Shown here piece by piece: positions 24,244-33,878 of a stretch of DNA of 45,539 bases. Positions within the stretch are counted from its first letter, which is position 1, and the number at the start of each line of letters is the position of its first letter. The DNA is from Desulfobacter curvatus DSM 3379. GTDB taxonomy: Bacteria > Desulfobacterota > Desulfobacteria > Desulfobacterales > Desulfobacteraceae. The notes beneath the pieces are model-generated. The model saw nothing but the letters and a program-made list of their open reading frames with translations, was not told the origin of the DNA and did no database searches. The stretch spans positions 1 to 45,539 of the forward strand of contig NZ_KB893072.1 in NCBI RefSeq assembly GCF_000373985.1, given 5' to 3'. A program made the translations under genes and the position numbers.

Positions 24244-24939
24244 CTACTTGAACAGGGTAGTTGCAAAATAATAGATCAACGGCAGAAATATGGCCGGCAG
24301 CATGTTGCCCACGGCAATCTTTTTTTCCCGGATCATGTTCAATCCAATGGCTGCGATGAGCAGCCCCCCTGCCCCGGACATCTGACTAACCACCGAAGGA
24401 ATCAAATAGGGTTTAATAAATCCCGCAGCAAGGGTTATGGCGCCCTGGTAAACCAGAACAGCTCCAGCGGAAAGTCCCACTCCGATGCCCAAAGACGCGG
24501 TCAGGATAATTGACGTTACACCGTCTAAAAAGGATTTGGCAAACAATGTATCATGGTTGCCGGTGAGCCCACTTTCAAGGGAACCCACAATGGCCATGGA
24601 GCCTACGCAAAATAAAAGGGACGCCGTAACAAAGGCCGTGGACATGGAAGGGGTTGTGGCGTTTGGATCGGTAAATTTTTTTTCCAAAAAATCCCCAAGT
24701 TTTTTCAAATGCGCTTCGATAGCTAAAAACTCACCGATAATGGCACCAACGGCGAGGCTGATAATGATCACCAGAATGTCCGGGCACCCCAAAGCACTTT
24801 TCAGCCCGATGAGAATGACGGACAGGGCAATGGCCTGGAGCACCGTGATATTGTACTTTTCAGGAATACCGTTTCGAAACAGCATGCCGATGGTTGTCCC
24901 CGCCAGAATGGCAAGGACATTTACAATGGTTCCCAGCAT
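24244..24939 (-). CDS. DUF554 family membrane protein
   Basis: This 231-residue polytopic protein has about seven hydrophobic segments. Its start (MLGTIVNVLAILAGTTIGM) and the internal FCVGSMAIVGSLESGL stretch are typical of DUF554 (YqgA-type). The end, GGLLIAAIGLNMI, also matches. The family is thought to be a transporter or channel, but no substrate is established. It starts 9 bp after purQ and ends 4 bp before nth. Confidence 0.9.
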   Translation of the reverse strand: MLGTIVNVLAILAGTTIGMLFRNGIPEKYNITVLQAIALSVILIGLKSALGCPDILVIIISLAVGAIIGEFLAIEAHLKKLGDFLEKKFTDPNATTPSMSTAFVTASLLFCVGSMAIVGSLESGLTGNHDTLFAKSFLDGVTSIILTASLGIGVGLSAGAVLVYQGAITLAAGFIKPYLIPSVVSQMSGAGGLLIAAIGLNMIREKKIAVGNMLPAIFLPLIYYFATTLFK

Positions 24940-24948
24940 GATTAAGAA

Positions 24949-25776
24949 TTACAGGCTTTGGATATATTTTACACCGTTTTCAAACAGCCTGATCCCGGTG
25001 GTGATGGTCTCTTCCATGGATTTCCCCTGGCGTGCTGCCGCAGCTTTCTGCCTGGGCCAGTCCGGGTGGTTGCCAAAATGGTTGTAGCCTTCGGGATGGG
25101 GCATCAGGCCGAATATGCGGCCTGTGGGATCACAGATTCCTGCGATATCATCCACGGCCCCATTAGGATTGGCTGGGAAGGCACCGTTTGCAGGCGCGCC
25201 GTTTTCGTCTGCGTACCGGAACACCACCTGACGGTTGGCAACAAGGCGTTCAATCACGTCAGGATCGGCAACCACTTTTCCTTCACCATGGCGTACCGGA
25301 TAGTCAGATACACCCAACCCCTTTGTAAACACACAGGGACTGTCGGCATCGGGCACAAGCCGGACCCACTGGTCCCTGAAATTACCGCAGTCATTATAGG
25401 TAAGTGCCACGGATCTGCGGGTATAATCCTGGTCCAGTCCGGGCAAAAGGCCTAGGTTCACAAGGGCCTGAAAGCCATTGCAGATGCCAATGACCAGCTT
25501 GCCGGCATCCACGAAATCCAGTAAATCTTTGCCGATATTGTTCTTCAGTTTCAGGGCCTGGATCACCCCTGCCCCATGGTCGTCCCCCCAGGAAAAACCA
25601 CCGCCGAATGCAAGAATCTGGAAATCCGCCAACCGGACATCGCCGCGGATCAGACTGTTAATATGCACCCGGTGCGCACCAGCGCCCGCCTTTTCAAAGG
25701 CAAAGGCGGTTTCATAGTCACAGTTCAGGCCAAATCCCGTCAGTATCAGCGCGTTTACAGCGCTTGCGCCGCTCAT
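24949..25776 (-). CDS. purQ: Phosphoribosylformylglycinamidine synthase, glutamine amidotransferase subunit
   Basis: This 275-residue class I amidotransferase supplies ammonia for conversion of FGAR to FGAM in purine synthesis. The nucleophile Cys lies in GICNGFQ, with the FGGGFSWGDDHGAG oxyanion region upstream. The catalytic His/Glu pair lies in MPHPEG, after PANPNG. It is longer than the usual 220-230-residue PurQ and resembles the C-terminal amidotransferase domain of large-type (E. coli-like) PurL. It starts within the purL stop (ATGA overlap), which supports stoichiometric synthesis. Confidence 0.93.
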   Translation of the reverse strand: MSGASAVNALILTGFGLNCDYETAFAFEKAGAGAHRVHINSLIRGDVRLADFQILAFGGGFSWGDDHGAGVIQALKLKNNIGKDLLDFVDAGKLVIGICNGFQALVNLGLLPGLDQDYTRRSVALTYNDCGNFRDQWVRLVPDADSPCVFTKGLGVSDYPVRHGEGKVVADPDVIERLVANRQVVFRYADENGAPANGAFPANPNGAVDDIAGICDPTGRIFGLMPHPEGYNHFGNHPDWPRQKAAAARQGKSMEETITTGIRLFENGVKYIQSL

Positions 25777-28775
25777 ATTTTATCTCCAAAGGTCTTGTTG
25801 AATGCTGAATCAAGGGTTGCCACCGGCAAGTCAGCTACAGAATTGCCGCCTGATGAAATTTTGAGCCGGTCATGGCTGTCGGTTACCATGCCCAGGCATG
25901 CACAGGGCAGTCCCTTACACAATTTTTCAAAGGTTTGTTTTTTAGTCGGCTCCACAGTGACGATAAACCGCCCTGCAGACTCGGAAAATAAGGCTTTTTC
26001 ACTGGAAAGCGGCAGATCATCCGTCAGGGGCAACCCTGCCAGATCAATATCAAGTCCAAGTCCGCCGGCCATCGCCACAAGACTGAAGTGAATGCCCAAA
26101 CCACCGCGCCCCACTGCGTGGCAAGAAGACACCAGTTCTGTGTGAATGGCTTTTTCCAGGACCTTATACAAAGTTTTAAATTTTGAAAAGTCAACCTGGG
26201 GCACATTGATACCGGTTTTACCAAACATCTCGTAATATTCCGATGCCCCCAGTTCATCTCCGGTGCGGCCCAGCACATATAAAAAATCCCCTGCTGTTTT
26301 AGGTTCCAGGGTCACACAACGGCTGACATCGGTAACCAGGGAAACGGCTGAGAATTGAACCGTTTCAAGGGCAGACACTTTGATACGCTCCCCAAACGCC
26401 CCTTCCAGGTGGCCGTCCACATACATGGAGTCCTTGCCCGAGAGCAATGGAATGCCATAGGCCATGCAGGCATCTTTCAAGGCCCGACAGGCCCGGACAA
26501 GCTGGGCAGCCTTAAATTTCCCGTCCGGATTAGACGTGGCGTCATATCCGATGTCCGGCCAGCAGAAATTGTCCACACCACCGATGTGATCCAAAGAACC
26601 ACCCACGGCAATCAGCCGACGGACCGCCTCATCAATGGTACAGGCCATCATTTGATACGCATCAATTTTTGAATACCAGGGCAAAATACTCTGGGAAAAG
26701 GCAAGCCCGCGTTCGCTGGTCAGCACAGGCCGGGTCACCGACGCATCCGTAGGGATATTCCGGTTGACGCCCACCAGGGGCTTGATCACCGAGCCGCCCT
26801 GGACTTCGTGATCGTACTGGCGGATGATCCACTCTTTACCGCAGATATTGGGTCTGCCCAACATCTGCTCAAGCAGGCCGTTAAAATTTGTTGGCGTGGA
26901 AATCACAGGCTCCGTCATTCCACGGCCGGCAGGCGGCGTCCATACCGCCTCAAATTCCCAGGCCGGGAACCCTTTGTCGAGAAGATCCATATCCACATAA
27001 GCACAGGTTTGATCGTTATACTTGATATGCAATTTGCCTGAATCCGTATATGTGCCGATGACTGTGGATTCCACCTCATGAAGATCAGACAAAGCCATGA
27101 ACCGGTCCAGGTTTTCAGGCTTAACGGCAATGGTCATGCGTTCCTGGGATTCGGAAATCCAGATTTCCCACATGTCCAGACCCTCGTATTTCAAAGGGAC
27201 TTTATCCAGCCAAACCTCACACCCATTGGAGAGCATGGCCGATTCGCCCACGGAAGAGGACAGCCCTCCGCCACCGTTATCCGTAATAAAGGTGATTAAA
27301 CCCTCGTCCCGGCACACCAGCAAGAAATCGTGCATTTTTTTTTGGGTATACGGATCGCCGATTTGGACATGTCCGGCCGGGGTGTTCTCGGAAAAGCTTT
27401 GAGAAGAGGCCGTAACGCCGTGGATACCGTCTTTGCCCACACGACCGCCGCTCATAATGATCAATTCGCCGGGGGAGGTGGTTTTTTCATGGCTTGGCCG
27501 ACCATTCACGGTTTTGGGCATAATACCCAATGCGGTGACAAAAACCAGGGCTTTGCCCATGTAACCCGGATCAAACAGGGTCTGCCCAAAGGTCGTCGGC
27601 ACCCCGCTTTTGTTTCCCCCGTCCTTGACCCCTTCAATAATTCCGTCAAGCAAGCGCCGGGGGTGAAGGGGCGGCTTTAACGGACCGTCATAATTAATAT
27701 CGCCCACGCAAAACCCGAAACTGCCCATGAACAATTTAGAACCTAAACCCGTTCCCATGGGATCACGGTAAACCCCAACGATTCCGGTAATGGCACCGCC
27801 GTAGGCTTCCATATTGGAGGGCGAGTTATGGGTTTCCCCTGTGATGACATAATTGCTCTGATCATCAAAAGATCCCACACCGGCATTATCCCACAACACG
27901 GAAACCACCCACTCTTTGGACTCTTTCAGGGCCAGGGTAGGTGCTTTGATATAGGTTTTAAACAGCGAATTTTCCACCGTGGTTTCACCGGTTTCCGTGT
28001 CCATATACCTGAAAATGCCGTTAAAGGTGTTGTGACAGCAATGGTCGGACCGGGACTGGGAAATATATTCAAGCTCCACATCGGTGGGTTTTGACAATCC
28101 CATTTGATTCCGCTCTGCCAGGACCTTTTTATCCAAAAAATACTCCCGGATCACAGGGATATCCCTGGGATTCAAAGACAGACTGCGCTCATGGGAAATT
28201 TGGGCAAGGATCTCATCGGTATCAATATCCATGGTATCAAACATAGGCGTATGATTTAAAATAACCTTGGCCGGTTTGACATCCGCGCCTATATTTTTGT
28301 CCCATTCCCCTTTGCTGAACACTTTGTACTGCTGGATGATACTGTTGGACAGAATCTGCCCGGCAATCTTTTCAGCATCTTCCCGGGTCAATTCAGCACC
28401 GCTTAGGCAATACCGTTTAGATGTATAAATATTTTCATGGGCCAAAAAATCTTTTTTAAGAAGATCCCTGACCGCTTCCACAGCCGTGGCCCCGGCATTG
28501 TCCCGAACCCCCGGACGAAACCCCACCCAGATGCAAAAATGAAAGTCAATATCTAAAGGGCAAAGACTGGATTCTTGAATAACAGGGTTGGTAAACACCT
28601 CCCGGCGTATGGTTTCCAGTTCATCTTGACCTAAATCAGACTCCACGGTCACGATATTGATGCAGCGGGCATCATCTATTTTAATACCGAAGTAGGTATT
28701 GGCCTTTTTCACCAGGGACTGGCCTTCGGCATCCCTTAAATCCTGCTTTAACGTGATTTCGATGTTGGAAATCAT
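25773..28775 (-). CDS. purL: Phosphoribosylformylglycinamidine synthase, synthetase subunit (large-type)
   Basis: This 1000-residue FGAM synthetase uses ATP and amidotransferase-derived ammonia. The N-terminal ~165 residues contain a PurS-like part (VTVESDLGQDELETIRREVF) fused to the synthetase. The active-site segment SRSDHCCHNTFNG matches the large-type NSEHCRHKIFN pattern. Further PurM-fold motifs include TGETHNSPSNMEAYGGA, GGRVGKDGIHG, TDNGGGGLSSSVGE and SCHAVGRGGLG. With PurQ the total (about 1275 residues) equals the single-chain E. coli PurL, so this is a split form of that enzyme. It overlaps rseP and purQ by 4 nt each. Confidence 0.95.
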   Translation of the reverse strand: MISNIEITLKQDLRDAEGQSLVKKANTYFGIKIDDARCINIVTVESDLGQDELETIRREVFTNPVIQESSLCPLDIDFHFCIWVGFRPGVRDNAGATAVEAVRDLLKKDFLAHENIYTSKRYCLSGAELTREDAEKIAGQILSNSIIQQYKVFSKGEWDKNIGADVKPAKVILNHTPMFDTMDIDTDEILAQISHERSLSLNPRDIPVIREYFLDKKVLAERNQMGLSKPTDVELEYISQSRSDHCCHNTFNGIFRYMDTETGETTVENSLFKTYIKAPTLALKESKEWVVSVLWDNAGVGSFDDQSNYVITGETHNSPSNMEAYGGAITGIVGVYRDPMGTGLGSKLFMGSFGFCVGDINYDGPLKPPLHPRRLLDGIIEGVKDGGNKSGVPTTFGQTLFDPGYMGKALVFVTALGIMPKTVNGRPSHEKTTSPGELIIMSGGRVGKDGIHGVTASSQSFSENTPAGHVQIGDPYTQKKMHDFLLVCRDEGLITFITDNGGGGLSSSVGESAMLSNGCEVWLDKVPLKYEGLDMWEIWISESQERMTIAVKPENLDRFMALSDLHEVESTVIGTYTDSGKLHIKYNDQTCAYVDMDLLDKGFPAWEFEAVWTPPAGRGMTEPVISTPTNFNGLLEQMLGRPNICGKEWIIRQYDHEVQGGSVIKPLVGVNRNIPTDASVTRPVLTSERGLAFSQSILPWYSKIDAYQMMACTIDEAVRRLIAVGGSLDHIGGVDNFCWPDIGYDATSNPDGKFKAAQLVRACRALKDACMAYGIPLLSGKDSMYVDGHLEGAFGERIKVSALETVQFSAVSLVTDVSRCVTLEPKTAGDFLYVLGRTGDELGASEYYEMFGKTGINVPQVDFSKFKTLYKVLEKAIHTELVSSCHAVGRGGLGIHFSLVAMAGGLGLDIDLAGLPLTDDLPLSSEKALFSESAGRFIVTVEPTKKQTFEKLCKGLPCACLGMVTDSHDRLKISSGGNSVADLPVATLDSAFNKTFGDKI

Positions 28776-29854
28776 TGTAATCCACCGTTGAATAGTTTGA
28801 CTATGTCGTTATAAAAAGCAAAAATCATTAAAGTCATCAGCAAAGCTGCCCCGACCTGAACCATTTTCTCACGCACCCGGGTACTGACAGGGCTGCCTTT
28901 AACTGCTTCAATGCTTAAAAACAAAAGATGCCCCCCATCTAAAACCGGGATGGGGAACAAATTAATGATGCCAAGATTGACGGAAATGAGCGCGACAAAC
29001 CATACAAAGTTTTCAAACCCGGCTTTGGCCTGGTCCCCGGCCATCTTGGCAATCATAATCGGACCGCCCAGATTATCGGCAGACACGGCCCCTGTGAACA
29101 TTTTCACCACGGACAAAATCGTCAGTTTCACCATCCCGTAGGTGTCGGATACGGAACGAATCGCAGCTTCAACAGGGTTTAAAGGATGATGAAAGGTTTC
29201 ACCGGTGCCGATGATACCAATCACATACCGGGTCACGTTCTCCCCGAACAGATTTTTCTCTTCCCGGGTGCGGGGTGTAATTGTAAAGGCATGTACTTCA
29301 CCTTCCCGTTCCACAAGAATATCCAAGGGCTTACCGTCACTTTTTGATACGATCCGGGAAATGTCTTCAAAAGACTGAACAGGGGCACTGTCAATTTCTT
29401 TGATGACATCCCCCTTTTTAATGCCGGCAGCCATGGCCGCAGAATTTTCCACCACCTGCCCCACCTGGGGCAGTCCCATGTACACGCCAATGGATTGATA
29501 TAAAAAGTAAAAAATCACGATGGCCAAAAAGAAGTTGAATGCCGGTCCGGCAGCGGCGATCAACGCCCTTTGCCCCACAGTTTTATGGGTAAAGGAAAGA
29601 TGACGGTCTTTTTCATCCAGAACCTGGGCTGCGCCAGGCTCTTCCCCGGTCATTTTAACGTACCCGCCCAAAGGAATGGCTGAGATACAATAGTCGGTCA
29701 TTCCCCGTTTAATTTTGAAAATCTTTGGCCCAAACCCAAGGGAAAAAACCTCAACCCCCACACCGCAGGCCCGGGCGACAAGAAAATGCCCCAATTCATG
29801 GACAAAAACCAATACGCCAATAACAATGATAAATGCAAAAAGGGAGTACCCCAT
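28772..29854 (-). CDS. rseP: RIP metalloprotease RseP (site-2 protease)
   Basis: This 360-residue membrane protease starts at the ATG at 29854, which has AGGA 9 nt upstream; longer frames would run into dxr. The zinc motif HELGH is in TM1 (VFVHELGHFLVA), one PDZ domain lies at about 105-190 (GIKKGDVIKEIDSAPV), and the NLFPIPVLDGGH motif with the third ligand Asp is near 300. It cleaves transmembrane segments such as anti-sigma factors. A single PDZ is found where E. coli RseP has two. It is 20 bp after dxr and overlaps purL by 4 nt. Confidence 0.95.
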   Translation of the reverse strand: MGYSLFAFIIVIGVLVFVHELGHFLVARACGVGVEVFSLGFGPKIFKIKRGMTDYCISAIPLGGYVKMTGEEPGAAQVLDEKDRHLSFTHKTVGQRALIAAAGPAFNFFLAIVIFYFLYQSIGVYMGLPQVGQVVENSAAMAAGIKKGDVIKEIDSAPVQSFEDISRIVSKSDGKPLDILVEREGEVHAFTITPRTREEKNLFGENVTRYVIGIIGTGETFHHPLNPVEAAIRSVSDTYGMVKLTILSVVKMFTGAVSADNLGGPIMIAKMAGDQAKAGFENFVWFVALISVNLGIINLFPIPVLDGGHLLFLSIEAVKGSPVSTRVREKMVQVGAALLMTLMIFAFYNDIVKLFNGGLQ

Positions 29855-29874
29855 ATCGATTTTCCTAAAGTTTG

Positions 29875-31035
29875 TTACACAAGACTTTGGATCAGAGAGT
29901 GTGCCTTCTCCCTGGCCCAGCAATCGGCTTCAATAATACCTGAAAGCTCAGGATTGTCAATGCAGGTATGGGCACCCATAACCTCACGAACCAGGGTGAA
30001 AATATCTGAAAACCCGATACTTTCTTTAAGAAAAGCGTCCACGGCAACTTCATTGGCCGCATTCATAACAGCAGGCAAAGTCCCGCCCCTGCGGCAAGCT
30101 TCGTAGGCAAATCCAAGGGATGGAAAGCGTTTTGTGTCAGGATCGTCAAAGGTTAATCCATTCATGGCTGCAAAATCAGGAAAATTCAGGTTAAGATCCA
30201 TGCGATCCGGATAGGAAAAAGCATAGGCAATGGCGTGCATCATGTCGGGTTCGCCCAATTGCGCCATAACACCGCCGTCTTTGAATCCCACCATGGAATG
30301 GACAATGCTCTGGGGATGAATTAACACCTGGATCTGCTCAACACTGACATCAAAAAGCCAGACCGCTTCAATGACCTCCAGGGCCTTGTTCATAAGGGTA
30401 GCCGAATCAATGGATATCTTAGCACCCATATTCCAGGTAGGATGATCCAGAGCCATAGCAGGTGTAATACGCTTAAACCGGTCATGGGATAAATTTCTGA
30501 AAGGGCCGCCTGATGCCGTGAGAAAAATCTTTTTAAGATCACGGTTTCGGTTTCCCTGCAGGCATTGAAAAATGGCGCAGTGCTCGGAATCCACGGGCAG
30601 GATATCCACCCCTTTTTCACGTGCCCGTGCCATAACAATCTCCCCGGCCATGACCAGAGTTTCCTTGTTGGCAAGGGCCAGTTGCTTGCCGGCGTCAATA
30701 GCGGCAAGGGCCGGGGCAAGGCCTGCGGCACCCACCATGGCGGCAAGCACCATATCCGTATCGACATATTGGGCTGCGGCAATAAAACCGGATTCCCCCC
30801 ACAGAATTTCGGGGCAGAACCGGCCTGAAAGCATTTTCTCCAGACGGCCGGCAGACTGTTCGTCCAGCACGGCTACCATAGCTGGCTTAAACTGTTTTAT
30901 CTGGGCTGCCAGAAGATCAATATTCGTGGCACAGGTCAGACATTTGATGCTGAATTTGTCCGGGTGCAGGCCCACCACTTTAAGGGCAGATGTGCCTATG
31001 GAGCCTGTGGAGCCCAGTATGGTGAGCGATTTCAA
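29875..31035 (-). CDS. dxr: 1-deoxy-D-xylulose 5-phosphate reductoisomerase
   Basis: This 386-residue NADPH enzyme catalyses the second step of the MEP isoprenoid pathway. The NADPH motif GSTGSIGTSAL is at 8-18. The metal and substrate residues lie in LPVDSEHCAIFQCL, the LTASGGPFR loop and the HPTWNMGAKISIDSATLMNKALEVIEA region. It overlaps cdsA by 4 nt, and with uppS upstream it groups isoprenoid and undecaprenyl synthesis in one operon. Confidence 0.97.
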   Translation of the reverse strand: MKSLTILGSTGSIGTSALKVVGLHPDKFSIKCLTCATNIDLLAAQIKQFKPAMVAVLDEQSAGRLEKMLSGRFCPEILWGESGFIAAAQYVDTDMVLAAMVGAAGLAPALAAIDAGKQLALANKETLVMAGEIVMARAREKGVDILPVDSEHCAIFQCLQGNRNRDLKKIFLTASGGPFRNLSHDRFKRITPAMALDHPTWNMGAKISIDSATLMNKALEVIEAVWLFDVSVEQIQVLIHPQSIVHSMVGFKDGGVMAQLGEPDMMHAIAYAFSYPDRMDLNLNFPDFAAMNGLTFDDPDTKRFPSLGFAYEACRRGGTLPAVMNAANEVAVDAFLKESIGFSDIFTLVREVMGAHTCIDNPELSGIIEADCWAREKAHSLIQSLV

Positions 31036-31850
31036 AGGACAAATACCGTAAAAAAATAAAATGCCGGGATGGCCAGAAGCACCCCGTCGATGCGGTCCAG
31101 CATGCCACCGTGACCCGGCAAAATTTTTCCCGAATCTTTGATATGACCAACCCGTTTCATGGCAGACTCAAAAAGGTCACCGATCTGAGCGGCAACGGCA
31201 ACGCACACAGCACAGAGTATACTCCCCAAGGCAAGGGATATATCCTGGAAAAAAATAAGATTAAATACAAGCCCGGCCGTCAAGGAGATCGCCAGCCCCC
31301 CCACAGCCCCTTCAATGGTTTTATTGGGACTTATTTTAGGCGCAAGTTTATGTTTTCCCTTAAACGTCCCCACATACAGCGCACCGGTATCGTTGGCAAA
31401 ACAGACAATGAGGAACCAAATCACCCACAAAGCCCCGCCTTCTGTGTTCCGGATGAAAACCAGAAGGGCCAGAGATAAAGGGATATAGACAACGCCGAGC
31501 ACCAGACGGGCCACCAGATCAAAAATATGGGGCAAGGTAGAAAAACGAACCAGTACAAACACACAAAGGGCCATCATATCCAGGGCAAGAATGAAAAAAA
31601 GAATCGGCCAGGATCCAAGGCATGCGCCCATGATCAATACCAGACAGGCCCCATAGGCGATCAATCGAGTGGTCTGGGAAATGGGTTCGGTATCATTGGC
31701 ACAGATGATTTCAAGATATTCATGTATCGCAAAAATAGAAACCACACAGACCAAGACGCCAAATAACAGTATAGACCCTCTAATAATAGCCCAAAGCAAT
31801 AGGGGGGTAAGAATTAATGCAGTGAGCCATCGTTTTAAGTGCTGCATCAT
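31032..31850 (-). CDS. cdsA: Phosphatidate cytidylyltransferase
   Basis: This 272-residue inner-membrane enzyme makes CDP-diacylglycerol from phosphatidate and CTP. The start is taken at the ATG at 31850, which overlaps the uppS stop as ATGA. About seven to eight TM segments are visible, and the family signature lies near the C-terminus: SAMKRVGHIKDSGKILPGHGG followed by MLDRIDG. An upstream extension would run 78 nt into uppS with no ribosome-binding site. Its product is the donor for CDP-diacylglycerol-dependent phospholipid synthases. Confidence 0.95.
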   Translation of the reverse strand: MMQHLKRWLTALILTPLLLWAIIRGSILLFGVLVCVVSIFAIHEYLEIICANDTEPISQTTRLIAYGACLVLIMGACLGSWPILFFILALDMMALCVFVLVRFSTLPHIFDLVARLVLGVVYIPLSLALLVFIRNTEGGALWVIWFLIVCFANDTGALYVGTFKGKHKLAPKISPNKTIEGAVGGLAISLTAGLVFNLIFFQDISLALGSILCAVCVAVAAQIGDLFESAMKRVGHIKDSGKILPGHGGMLDRIDGVLLAIPAFYFFTVFVL

Positions 31851-32590
31851 ACTTTCCCGAAACGCCGATCCCGCTGCTGGTAATCGATTAAAACCTGATA
31901 AAACTCCTGTTTGGTGAAATCCGGCCAAAGCGTCGGTATAAATGCGAATTCAGAATATGCAGCCTGCCACATCAGAAAATTGGACAGCCTGAACTCTGCA
32001 GAGGTACGGATTATAAGGTCCGGGTCCGGCATGCCGGCAGTATATAGGTGATCAGAAACCGTGTTATCCGTAATATCTTTGGGATCAAGGCTTCCGGACT
32101 TGACTTTAGCGGCAATCTGTTGAACCGCCATGGTAATTTCTTCACGTGCCCCGTAGCTGATGGCCAGATTTAGAATCATGGCCGAATTTTTTTCTGTGGC
32201 AGCCATGGCTTGTTCCGCTTGCTTTCGGACATCGTCAGGCAGCCGTTGAATCTGACCAATGAGATTAAGCCGAATATCCTTTTTTCGGAGTTCTTCGGTT
32301 TTATTTTTAAGGAAGCGCTTAAGCAGATGCATCAGGGCCTTGACTTCTTCCTTGGGTCTGGCCCAGTTTTCCGTGGAGAAAGCATACAAGGTGAGCACGT
32401 CAATGCCTATTTCTCTAGAAGCCATGACGATTTCTTCTACAGTTTGCGCCCCCTGCTCATGACCTTTAACCCGGTTCATCAGCCTTTTTTTTGCCCAACG
32501 GCCATTTCCGTCCATGATGCACGCCACATGGGCAGGAATCGCATTTAAATCCAGTCCGTCGGGTACCTGAATCTTAGAATCAGACTTCAA
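31847..32590 (-). CDS. uppS: Undecaprenyl diphosphate synthase (cis-prenyltransferase)
   Basis: The catalytic signature CIMDGNGRWAKKR with its aspartate lies near residues 24-36, TLYAFSTENWARPKEE follows, and the C-terminal ends with the LIIRTSAEFRLSNFLMWQAAYSE substrate-binding region. The preferred start is a TTG at 32590 (247 residues, E. coli has 253). It overlaps the frr stop by 11 nt and has AAGGA/GAGAT upstream within frr. An ATG at 32701 would overlap frr by 122 nt and add a low-complexity tail, so it is less likely. The product is the lipid carrier for cell-wall polymers. Confidence 0.93.
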   Translation of the reverse strand: MKSDSKIQVPDGLDLNAIPAHVACIMDGNGRWAKKRLMNRVKGHEQGAQTVEEIVMASREIGIDVLTLYAFSTENWARPKEEVKALMHLLKRFLKNKTEELRKKDIRLNLIGQIQRLPDDVRKQAEQAMAATEKNSAMILNLAISYGAREEITMAVQQIAAKVKSGSLDPKDITDNTVSDHLYTAGMPDPDLIIRTSAEFRLSNFLMWQAAYSEFAFIPTLWPDFTKQEFYQVLIDYQQRDRRFGKV

Positions 32591-33137
32591 GGATCTCTTT
32601 TTCCTTGGCGGCAAAAATGTCGTCCAATTTCTTGATGGAAGCGTCGGTGAACTCTTGGACCTGTTTTTGGGCTTTGAAGCTGTCGTCTTCGGAAATATCA
32701 CTCTCTTTCTGCAGATCCTTTAGCATCTCGTTGGCATCCCGTCGAATATTTCTGACGGCGACCTTGAATTCCTCACAGGTTTTGGCCACACTTTTTACGA
32801 TCTCTTTTCTGCGCTCTTCGGTCAGCGGCGGGATGGAAATACGGATCAGCTTACCATCATTGGAAGGCGTAAGCCCAATATTTGCCTTTAATATTGCTTT
32901 TTCCACCTCATTGATCACTGAAGCGTCCCATGGCTTTACGGTGAGTAGCCTGCTTTCGGGAACGGATACAGTGGCCATTTGGGGAAGGGGGGTCTGTGTG
33001 CCGTAGTAATCTACCCTGACGTTGTCAAGCATGGATTGGGAAGCTCTTCCTGTCCGCACTTTGCCAAGTTCTGTTTCAAAGGCTTTCTCGGATTTGCCCA
33101 TTCGGTCTTTGGTTTCTTCAAGCACCTCATTAATCAT
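32580..33137 (-). CDS. frr: Ribosome recycling factor
   Basis: This 185-residue factor splits post-termination ribosomes with EF-G. Conserved segments are KVRTGRASQSMLDNVRVDYYG, SVPESRLLTVKPWD, and IPPLTEERRKEIVKSVA with VAVRNIRRDANE. The ATG at 33137 has AGGA nine bases upstream; a GTG two codons earlier is too near the ribosome-binding site. It lies 2 bp after pyrH in the conventional tsf-pyrH-frr order. Confidence 0.97.
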   Translation of the reverse strand: MINEVLEETKDRMGKSEKAFETELGKVRTGRASQSMLDNVRVDYYGTQTPLPQMATVSVPESRLLTVKPWDASVINEVEKAILKANIGLTPSNDGKLIRISIPPLTEERRKEIVKSVAKTCEEFKVAVRNIRRDANEMLKDLQKESDISEDDSFKAQKQVQEFTDASIKKLDDIFAAKEKEILEV

Positions 33138-33139
33138 AT

Positions 33140-33874
33140 TCACACGTCCTTTAAATTATTATAAATCCGTGTACCGATTCCCCCGCCCGTGGCCGCTTTA
33201 TAAATATTATCGGCCTTGTGCAGGTTGAGTACCTGTAAAGGAAGATCATGTTCCATAGCAAGGGATATGGCTGTCATATCCATGACATGAAGCTGCTTTT
33301 CAATCACCCGCATATACGACAGCTTATCAAACATCACAGCATCATCATGGACCAGGGGATCCTTGTCATACACGCCATCCACCTGGGTGGCCTTGAAAAG
33401 GATCTGGGCACGGACCTCATTGGCGCGAAGAACTGCCGCCGTGTCCGTCGTAAAGTAAGGGTTTCCGGTACCGGCGGCAAAAATCACCACCCTGCCCTTT
33501 TCCAGGTGGCGAATGGCTCTTCTGCGGATAAAAGGTTCCGCCACCCTGTCCATACGGATAGCGGACTGAACCCGTGTGGGGATATCGTGCTTTTCCAGGG
33601 CATCGCACAGGGCCAGACTGTTAATCACAGTGGCCAGCATACCCATATTGTCGGCAGACGTCCGGTCCATGCCGGCAGAAGATCCCGCCACCCCGCGAAA
33701 AATGTTGCCGCCCCCCACAACAATTGAAATTTCCAAGCCCAGATGAAATACCTTGGCCACTTCACCAGCCACATAGTTTATCATCTCGGGCGTAATGCCG
33801 AAGCCCTGATTACCCATCAGGGCTTCGCCACTCAACTTGATCAGAACCCGTTGAAACTCAGGTTTCGTATCCAA
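33140..33874 (-). CDS. pyrH: UMP kinase
   Basis: This 244-residue amino-acid-kinase-fold enzyme phosphorylates UMP to UDP. The VLIKLSGEALMG phosphate loop is at about 10-21, with VVGGGNIFRG near 51-60. RRAIRHLEKGRVVIFAAGTGNPYFTTD and the KATQVDGVYDKDP nucleotide loop follow. The start is TTG: AGGAG lies nine bases upstream inside the end of tsf, and no in-frame ATG exists before the conserved core. The gap to tsf is 4 nt. Confidence 0.97.
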   Translation of the reverse strand: MDTKPEFQRVLIKLSGEALMGNQGFGITPEMINYVAGEVAKVFHLGLEISIVVGGGNIFRGVAGSSAGMDRTSADNMGMLATVINSLALCDALEKHDIPTRVQSAIRMDRVAEPFIRRRAIRHLEKGRVVIFAAGTGNPYFTTDTAAVLRANEVRAQILFKATQVDGVYDKDPLVHDDAVMFDKLSYMRVIEKQLHVMDMTAISLAMEHDLPLQVLNLHKADNIYKAATGGGIGTRIYNNLKDV

Positions 33875-33878
33875 GCGT

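Noticed and set aside
32591..32701. N-terminal extension of uppS to an ATG at 32701
   Set aside because: It would overlap frr by 122 nt, and the extra residues are a low-complexity Lys/Ser/Pro stretch not found in the family.
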